From NCBI GenBank assembly GCA_963799815.1, contig CAWCYG010000004.1, positions 930,001-994,000 on the forward strand: a stretch of 64,000 bases of DNA, written 5' to 3'. The DNA is from JBDTSW01 sp963799815 (GTDB lineage: Bacteria > Actinomycetota > Thermoleophilia > Solirubrobacterales > 70-9). Shown piece after piece: positions 58,713-64,000 of this stretch; position 1 is the stretch's first letter; every line of letters begins with the position of its first letter. The translations under genes were made by a program, and so were the position numbers. Below the pieces are notes generated by a model. It was given only the letters and a program-made list of their open reading frames with translations. It searched no databases and had not been told where the DNA came from.

Positions 58713-59102
58713 CTACTCGCCCGAGTACTCCGAGACCCGTCGCTGCAGCTGCTCGACGACCTCGGGCATCGACTTGCGCATGCGGCTGAGCTCCCAATGC
58801 TCGATCTTGATCACGCGCAGGGTGTCGGTCGCGGTGACCGTCGCCGAGCGCTGCTGCTTTTCGAGCAGACCCTGCTCGCCGAAGATGTCCCCGGGGCCGA
58901 GGTCGGCGAGATGCCCGCCCTCGCGCTCCACCTTGGCCGTCCCCTCCTGAATCACGTAGAAGTCGTTCGAGTAGCCGCCTTCCTTGACGACGACCCTCCC
59001 TTCGGCGTACTCGTCGACCTTCGTGAAGGGCGCGATCTTGGAGAGGTTCTCGTCCGGCACGTCGGCGAACAACTCCACTCTCTTCAGCTGGCTGACGTCC
59101 AC
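58713..59102 (-). CDS. Single cyclic-nucleotide-binding domain protein
   Basis: 129 aa, one cNMP domain of the CRP fold without a DNA-binding domain. LKRVELFADVPDENLSKIAPF, then FYVIQEGTAKVEREGG and LGPGDIFGEQGLLEKQQRSATVTA, where the phosphate-binding cassette FGE.GLL...RSATV is well formed. Likely a small cyclic-nucleotide sensor acting on a partner. Lies just upstream of the riboswitch on the same strand; 59103-59448 upstream is a divergent intergenic region. Confidence 0.9.
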   Translation of the reverse strand: MDVSQLKRVELFADVPDENLSKIAPFTKVDEYAEGRVVVKEGGYSNDFYVIQEGTAKVEREGGHLADLGPGDIFGEQGLLEKQQRSATVTATDTLRVIKIEHWELSRMRKSMPEVVEQLQRRVSEYSGE

Positions 59103-59255
59103 TCATTACCTCCGAAGGTCCCGTCTGCGATGGCACCGGGAACCTAGCCGAAAGGGAGAAGGTGGGTTACGGTCGGGCGTCCTTTGGCGCGAACAACTGG
59201 CATTGAGGGAAGTGTGAAGCGGGTCGGTTCGCTCGCGAGGTCGCTGAGCTCATCC

Positions 59256-59292
59256 TGGCGCAATGGTCCCGCTATGCGGGACTCTTGCGCCA
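59256..59292. repeat. 37 bp interrupted perfect inverted repeat
   Basis: TGGCGCAA (59256-59263) pairs with TTGCGCCA (59285-59292), and inside it GTCCCGC (59266-59272) with GCGGGAC (59276-59282) around a TAT loop; only a 2x2 internal mismatch breaks the helix. It lies in the 346 bp region between the divergent cNMP and RDD genes, which otherwise shows no gene. Could be an RNA hairpin, an operator or a terminator of an unseen transcript. Confidence 0.6.
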
Positions 59293-59448
59293 TGCGCCAG
59301 GTTTCGCGGGAGAACGTGGCGGCCGAGGCCCATTCGACCGCCTCCCTACCCCGCCAAACACCGCGGAGTGCCCAAGTACGTGGGCGAAGGATCACGACAC
59401 GGACCGCACCCCCCAACGCCGTCCCCCAGCGCCCGTATCGTGGCCCTC

Positions 59449-60396
59449 ATGGCGGAGACCCCGCAGCCCCCGGTCGGCCGGGAAGGCTCATCGGAGCCTC
59501 TGCTCGCCCGCGTGGTCGGCGCCGGCGCGCGCACCGGGATCCGTGGAGCGGCGCGGGCGGCCGAGGCGACGGGAATCGACCGAGCGCTCGAGGAGGCCGC
59601 TGAGGTCGCGGTCGTTCGCGCGCTCGAGAGCCCCGCTGCGGAGCGGGCCATCGCTGAGATGCTCGAGAGCGCCGCCGTCGAGCGGTCGATCGTCCAGGTC
59701 ATAGACAGCGAGATGGTCGATCGCGTCTGGGAACGGATCCTCTCCTCGGACGAGACTCAGCAGCTCGTCGAGCGGATCGCTCAAGCCCCGGAGATCCGCC
59801 AGGCGATCGCCTATCAGGGAGTCGGGCTGATCGACGACATCGGCGCCCAGGTCGGGCGCATCGCGCGCCGGCTCGACGACGCGCTTGAGCGCCTGGTCCG
59901 GACCGTGACGCGCCGCGAGCCCCGGCCCGGCCACCCGCCGCAGGCCGGGCTCATCTCAAGGTTCCTCGCCATCGCGATCGACCTCGGGATCCTCAACCTC
60001 GGGTTCCTCCTGGTCTCCACGTTTGTCGGCGAGGTTGCGGCCGCGGCGCTGGGAACCGGTGGCGAGCTCACGTTGCAGGCGGCCCTCGCGGCGAGCGCTG
60101 CCTGGATCCTCGCGGCGGGCGCGTATCTGCTCGCCTTCTGGAGCCTCTCGGGGGAGACGCCGGGCATGCGCTTCCTCGACATACGTCTGAAGGGACCCCA
60201 TGGACCGAGGATCGGCACGCGCCTCGCTGTGAGGCGGCTGCTCGGTGTTGGCCTATCGGTCATCACCTTCGGCATCGGCTTCGCGATCGCGCTCTTCGAC
60301 GACCGCCGTCGGACGCTCGCCGATCGCATGGCTCACACCCAGGTGATGTACCTGCCGCCGCGCCGCGAGGCACCGTGGTCGCAGGACGACGACTGA
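59449..60396 (+). CDS. RDD-family membrane protein
   Basis: 315 aa. The first 150 residues are soluble, helical and Ala/Glu/Arg-rich (ARAAEATGIDRALEEAAEVAVVRALESPAAERAI). Then an RDD domain: GLISRFLAIAIDLGILNL (Arg, first Asp), three to four spans, GETPGMRFLDIRLKG, and LFDDRRRTLADRMAHTQVM with the closing RR and D. RDD proteins have been linked to transport and ion homeostasis; the substrate here is unknown. ATG 59449. Confidence 0.88.
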   Translation: MAETPQPPVGREGSSEPLLARVVGAGARTGIRGAARAAEATGIDRALEEAAEVAVVRALESPAAERAIAEMLESAAVERSIVQVIDSEMVDRVWERILSSDETQQLVERIAQAPEIRQAIAYQGVGLIDDIGAQVGRIARRLDDALERLVRTVTRREPRPGHPPQAGLISRFLAIAIDLGILNLGFLLVSTFVGEVAAAALGTGGELTLQAALAASAAWILAAGAYLLAFWSLSGETPGMRFLDIRLKGPHGPRIGTRLAVRRLLGVGLSVITFGIGFAIALFDDRRRTLADRMAHTQVMYLPPRREAPWSQDDD

Positions 60397-60424
60397 CTCA
60401 AAGCCGCCGCCCCGCGACGGCGTC

Positions 60425-61228
60425 CTACGACCCCGGCTCGTAGCTGACGAGCTCGCCGCGCCCGCCTTCACCATCGGTGTGAACCGTGAGCACCGGCCCG
60501 ACCCCGGGCGCGTAGAACTTGAGCTCCTCAACCTTCGGCTCGGTCGGCACCGTGTCGCGGGTCATGAGGACGCCCTCGTCGAAGAACCCGAACGGGACCT
60601 CGACCTGTTCTTCGCCCACCGTGATGACCGCGCCCTCGTCCTCGGCCTCGCCCTCCAAATACTCCTGGCGGTACTCCATCCCGGGCTTCGGCTGGCCGGG
60701 CATCGCCACCCCTGCCTGGGCGCCCCCGACGCCCGCCTCGAACGAGCCTGCCCGCGTGCTGATCTTGCCGTGCTCGTACTCGGCCGTGTTCTCGCCCAGG
60801 TACCAGATGCTGCCGTCCGAGTCCTGGGCGTACCAGTCGTCGGTGACCTCGAGCGGCTCGCCCGTCTCAGCGTCGGTCACGGTGTCCCGGACCACGACGG
60901 CCTCGATCCCGTTCGCGATCGTCTTCGTCTTGTCGGTGACCTCCACCACGACCCGCTCCGAGGCTCCGGTCGTGTCCGTCTCCCGGTAGACCCACCGGCT
61001 GCCAGGGCTCATCGGCCAGTACGGGTTGTCGATGTTGGTCGTGAACTCGGCCGGATCGAGCTTCACCGGCTCACTGCCCTGCGGCAGCTCGGTGCCGGAG
61101 CCGCTCGACGAGCCCTGTGCAGCCTCGCTCTCACTGCTGTTTTCGCCCCCGCCACAGGCCACGAGGCCCGCTGCGGCGATACCCGCGGCCAAGGTGGCTT
61201 TGATCCCGGTCGCTCTGAACGTGAACAT
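60425..61228 (-). CDS. Secreted lipoprotein, unknown function
   Basis: 267 aa. Signal peptide with lipobox GLVACGGG (Cys about residue 25), then a Ser/Glu/Gly-rich linker. The globular domain starts FTTNIDNPYWPMSPGSRWVYRETD and continues VVVRDTVTDAETGEPLEVTDDWYAQDSDGSIWYLGENT, a pattern common to actinobacterial lipoproteins without assigned role. Convergent with the RDD gene. Confidence 0.75.
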   Translation of the reverse strand: MFTFRATGIKATLAAGIAAAGLVACGGGENSSESEAAQGSSSGSGTELPQGSEPVKLDPAEFTTNIDNPYWPMSPGSRWVYRETDTTGASERVVVEVTDKTKTIANGIEAVVVRDTVTDAETGEPLEVTDDWYAQDSDGSIWYLGENTAEYEHGKISTRAGSFEAGVGGAQAGVAMPGQPKPGMEYRQEYLEGEAEDEGAVITVGEEQVEVPFGFFDEGVLMTRDTVPTEPKVEELKFYAPGVGPVLTVHTDGEGGRGELVSYEPGS

Positions 61229-61314
61229 GACTGCTCCCTTCTCGCTTGCGAGAGCGACCCTGCCCAGGGCTGGTGAAGGTGCGATGAAAGCCGAGGCCGC
61301 CTTTCATCCGGGCT

Positions 61315-62580
61315 TCACGCGGTCTCGGGCACGGGCTTCGCTTCGATCACGTCGACCGTGTCGGCCGGGTTGCGCTCGCGTCGCGAGAGCGTCAGGAAGG
61401 GAACCGCGATCGCGGTGATCCCAGCGCTGATCACGTACGACGTCGCATAGCCGTAGGCGTCGGCGGCGCGGCCCAGCAGTGGCTGGGCCCAGACCCCGCC
61501 CGTCGAGCCCATGAGCGAGTCGAACGAGAGGATCGTGGCGCGCTGCTGGGAGGGGATCATGCCGTTGATATAGGTCTGGCGAATCGGCATCGAGGCGGCG
61601 AACAAAAGCCCCCACACCACGATCAGTGCGATGACCCCGTAGAAGCTCGTGACGAAGCCGATCAGCGCGAGCGATGCGACGCCGAGAAGCTCGGTCACGA
61701 TCAGCGCCGAAGTCCGCTTGTGGAAGATGCCGCGGATGCGCGGCGCAGCGATCCCGCCCAGGATCTGCGCGCCCGCGACGATCGCGGCGGTGAGACCCGC
61801 GACCGTGTACGCCTCCGGATCGCCGTAGAGCTCCAGCAGATACGGCTGTAGGGCGTAGAACGCGTAGATCCCGACCCCGCCGGTAAAGAGCGCCTCGAGC
61901 ATGAGCCATTTCACGGCCGGCACCTTCCACCCGTACTCGATCGACGCAGACGCCACCTTTCGCACCTCCGCGACGGGGCGACCGCCCTGTTCGGGCTTGA
62001 AGCCGACGTCGTGCATCAGCCGCCACGCGACCCCGAACATGATCGCCAGTACCACTCCTCGAAGCACGAACGGCACACCGAGGCTCGTGACCTGCGCGAT
62101 CACCCCGCCCGCGACCGAGCCGCTCAGCATCGCCGCCCCCGAGACGATCTGGCCCTTTCCGAACACCGACTCGAGGCTTCCGTCGAACCCGGTCGCCCGC
62201 AGGGCGTCGACCAGCCAGGCCTCAACCGCCCCGCTGAAGAAGGTGAAGCCGAGCCCCAGTAGGACCGAGACCACCGCCCACTGCCAGAAGGGCGCCTCGA
62301 TCTGCCAGAGGAGGACGTAGAGCAGCGTCGAGAGCGTGAGGGTGATCGTGCCGAGGAGATACGACGCGCGCCTTCCCACCGTGTCCGCCACGATGCCCGT
62401 CGGCACCTCGAAGAGCACCATGCCGCCGGTGAAGAACGCGTTGGCGGCGAACGCCTCCAGGTTCGTGAGCCCCGCGTCCAGGAGGAAGATCGTGTTGATC
62501 CCCCAGATGAACGAGGCCGCGAGCGTGTTCCCCAGCATCAGCAGGAGGTAGGTCCGAACGATGGAGCGGGAGCTGGGCAT
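61315..62580 (-). CDS. MFS transporter
   Basis: 421 aa, twelve predicted spans. The loop 2-3 motif reads EVPTGIVADTVGRRASYLLG, the MFS A motif; the C-terminal half has the mirrored SFDSLMGSTGG region. Looks like a drug-proton or sugar-type exporter; the substrate cannot be told. It starts 47 bp after the CoA transferase stop, behind a hairpin. Confidence 0.88.
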   Translation of the reverse strand: MPSSRSIVRTYLLLMLGNTLAASFIWGINTIFLLDAGLTNLEAFAANAFFTGGMVLFEVPTGIVADTVGRRASYLLGTITLTLSTLLYVLLWQIEAPFWQWAVVSVLLGLGFTFFSGAVEAWLVDALRATGFDGSLESVFGKGQIVSGAAMLSGSVAGGVIAQVTSLGVPFVLRGVVLAIMFGVAWRLMHDVGFKPEQGGRPVAEVRKVASASIEYGWKVPAVKWLMLEALFTGGVGIYAFYALQPYLLELYGDPEAYTVAGLTAAIVAGAQILGGIAAPRIRGIFHKRTSALIVTELLGVASLALIGFVTSFYGVIALIVVWGLLFAASMPIRQTYINGMIPSQQRATILSFDSLMGSTGGVWAQPLLGRAADAYGYATSYVISAGITAIAVPFLTLSRRERNPADTVDVIEAKPVPETA

Positions 62581-62598
62581 TCCTCTCCCACGTTAGAC

Positions 62599-62614
62599 GC
62601 CGGCTTTCGCCGGC
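62599..62614 (-). terminator. Hairpin between the CoA transferase and MFS genes
   Basis: Perfect 6 bp stem GCCGGC/GCCGGC with a TTTC loop (GAAA on the transcript), 13 bases after the CoA transferase stop. No U-run follows, so termination may be partial or Rho-aided. Confidence 0.4.
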
Positions 62615-62627
62615 ACTCATCGGTGTC

Positions 62628-63857
62628 TCAGGCGGCGACCGCCGTGGGGCCAGCGACGACGCCGTCGTCGTGCAAACGCCCGATCTCGGGCTCACTCAGC
62701 GCGAGGACCTCGGCGAGGACCTCGTCCGTGTGCTCGCCCAGCTTCGGCGCTCTGGTGGCCGGCAGGCGGCCGTGCTCGGAGAAGTGGAGCGGCGACCCAG
62801 GCATCAGGTAGGTCCCGATCCCGGGCTGGGAGACCTGATCGAACATCGGGTTCTCAACCGAGCAGCGCGGATCCTCGTCCACCATCTGCATGAAGGTCTG
62901 GTACGGACCCCAGCAAACGCCATGCCGGTCGAAGATCTCGCCGATCTCCTCGAGTGTGCGCGTGATCGTCCAGGGCTTGATGATGGCCCCCAGTACCTCG
63001 CGTGCGGCGAACCGATCCCCCTCCTTCTTAAGGTCGACCCCCATCGCCTCCTCGACGAGCTCAAAGGCCGCGTGCAGGCCGGTTGCCTCGACGAGGGCCT
63101 GCCACTGGGCCGGCGTCAGCGCCACGACCATGACCCGCCTTCCGTCGGCCGTCTCGAAGTCGCGGCCGAAGGCGCCGTAGAGATAGTTGCCCTCCTTGAG
63201 GCGCTCGCGCCTCAACACCTGCGCCTCCGCGATCTTGCCGAGGTGCCCGACCATGGCGAAGGCGACGTCCGAGAGCGCCACCTTGATCTGCTGTCCCTCA
63301 CCCGTGCGCGAACGGTGGCGTTCGGCTGCGAGGACGCCCGCCGCGGCGAGGGTCCCCGTGATCGCGTCCCACGCGGGCAGCAGGTGATTGAAGGGGACGC
63401 CCAGGTTCCGTGGCCCAGTTGCCCACGGAAAGCCTGTCGCCGGGTTGACCGTGTAGTCGACGGCGGAGCTCCCATCGTGGTTACCCGTGATCACGGCCAT
63501 GATCAGGTCCTCGCGGCGAGAGCGAAGCGCCTCGTAGTCGAGCCAACCTCGCGCCGGGAAGTTCGTCAGCAGGACGCCGGCGTCCTCGCCAGGCTCCGAG
63601 ACGAGCGCCGTCAAGAGCTCCCTGCCGCGATCGGAGCGCAGGTCCACCTGGATCGAGCGCTTGCCCTTGTTGAGCCCGGCCCAGAAGAGGCTATGGCCAT
63701 CCTCGTTCACCGGCCAGCGATTGCGGTCGAGCCCACCACCGATCTGGTCGAAGCGGATCACGTCGGCACCGAGCTGGGCCAGGGTCATGCCGCCAAGCGG
63801 GGCGGCAACGTAGGCCGATCCCTCCACCACGCGCATGCCATCCAGGATTCCGGGCAT
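62628..63857 (-). CDS. Family III CoA transferase, resembles 2-methylfumaryl-CoA isomerase (Mct)
   Basis: 409 aa CaiB/BaiF-type enzyme. N-terminal VVEGSAYVAAPLGGMTLAQLGADVIRFDQIGGGLD, catalytic-Asp region, LTGEG-like RTGEGQQIKVALSDVA, EGNYLYGAFGRDFET, and QPGIGTYLMPGSPLHF with LGEHTDEVL near the end. From memory these segments match mesaconyl-CoA C1-C4 transferase of Chloroflexus better than formyl-CoA or carnitine transferases. That enzyme belongs to the 3-hydroxypropionate bi-cycle. The family is certain, the specific reaction is inferred. GGAGGAG precedes the ATG. Confidence 0.75.
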   Translation of the reverse strand: MPGILDGMRVVEGSAYVAAPLGGMTLAQLGADVIRFDQIGGGLDRNRWPVNEDGHSLFWAGLNKGKRSIQVDLRSDRGRELLTALVSEPGEDAGVLLTNFPARGWLDYEALRSRREDLIMAVITGNHDGSSAVDYTVNPATGFPWATGPRNLGVPFNHLLPAWDAITGTLAAAGVLAAERHRSRTGEGQQIKVALSDVAFAMVGHLGKIAEAQVLRRERLKEGNYLYGAFGRDFETADGRRVMVVALTPAQWQALVEATGLHAAFELVEEAMGVDLKKEGDRFAAREVLGAIIKPWTITRTLEEIGEIFDRHGVCWGPYQTFMQMVDEDPRCSVENPMFDQVSQPGIGTYLMPGSPLHFSEHGRLPATRAPKLGEHTDEVLAEVLALSEPEIGRLHDDGVVAGPTAVAA

Positions 63858-63869
63858 TTTCTCCTCCGA

Positions 63870-64000
63870 TCAGGCGAGGACGCCGAGGAACGTCCAGTCG
63901 AGCACCTGCTCGGGCTGTTCACCGGCACCCCGGTCGGCATGGACGATGGCTCGAAGCTCGGCAAGGGTCGTGCCGGGGGAGGAGAGCCGCTGGGTGGCGA
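63870..64000 (-). CDS. C-terminal fragment of an unknown gene cut by the window end
   Basis: The last 43 codons (ATQRLSSPGTTLAELRAIVHADRG ... VLDWTFLGVLA) before a TGA, ending 12 bp before the CoA transferase ATG. The spacing suggests one operon. Too little is visible to name a family. Confidence 0.6.
   Translation of the reverse strand, partial: ATQRLSSPGTTLAELRAIVHADRGAGEQPEQVLDWTFLGVLA

Noticed and set aside
1..64000. tRNA, rRNA or CRISPR arrays
   Set aside because: No tRNA-like cloverleaf with a T-loop motif, no rRNA segments, and no regularly spaced short repeats were found by reading; the only phased repeats are the three MraZ boxes.

Overview
The window is about 68 percent GC, densely packed, and carries an actinobacterial gene repertoire: a full division and cell wall cluster without ftsA, split GcvPA/GcvPB, Ku with a stand-alone LigD polymerase, ScpAB, and Tad secretion genes. 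Frequent GTG/TTG starts and TANNNT boxes placed about 7 nt before start codons (leaderless genes) fit the same picture. The class Thermoleophilia (Solirubrobacterales-like) is my best guess, from protein flavour only. Most genes are on the minus strand. Several genes are split by a single-base frame change; these may be real or may be assembly indels, and the sequence alone cannot tell.

Region 1 (0-10.5 kb, minus) is a translation, aromatic amino acid and chromosome run. In transcript order it is scpA, scpB, rluB, aroH, a GNAT gene, hisC, then a separate promoter with an aromatic leader peptide (Tyr-Tyr-Trp-Phe) ahead of aroF, then tyrA, aroA, cmk and der. Region 2 (10.5-17.6 kb) holds an FNT channel, trpS, a secreted two-domain protein, ku and ligD-pol, and a MocR regulator divergent from a small unknown gene. 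Region 3 (17.6-38.5 kb, minus) is the dcw cluster, from an MraZ-box promoter through mraZ, rsmH, ftsL, ftsI, murE, murF, mraY, murD, ftsW, murG, murC, murB and ftsQ. ftsZ follows with its own promoter and structured leader, and then the glycine cleavage genes gcvT, gcvH, gcvPA and gcvPB.

Region 4 (38.75-41.33 kb) is a 2.5 kb decayed mobile island bounded by a 45 bp direct repeat derived from the 3' end of tadC. It carries an HNH nuclease remnant, two broken terminase-small-subunit-like fragments, an orphan PASTA protein and small cargo genes. Region 5 (41.3-47 kb) is a partial Tad/Flp secretion locus (tadC, tadB, tadA, cpaB) with a two-component system, interrupted by a divergent macro-domain gene.

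Region 6 (47-58.7 kb, minus) is the most interesting part. A cobalamin riboswitch precedes two DUF4430 (transcobalamin C-terminal-like) secreted proteins, EcfT, a fused double EcfA, and a membrane protein that joins an ECF S-component-like domain to alpha/alpha-toroid repeats. Animal transcobalamin and intrinsic factor also combine an alpha/alpha barrel with a DUF4430-type domain. The locus therefore looks like a B12-controlled, transcobalamin-like capture and uptake system. It runs on into a nitroreductase, glpD, a transaldolase-like gene and a Rho paralogue with a degenerate P-loop. Region 7 (58.7-64 kb) has a cNMP-binding protein, an RDD membrane protein, a lipoprotein, an MFS transporter and a CoA transferase resembling 2-methylfumaryl-CoA isomerase, with a gene cut off by the window end.
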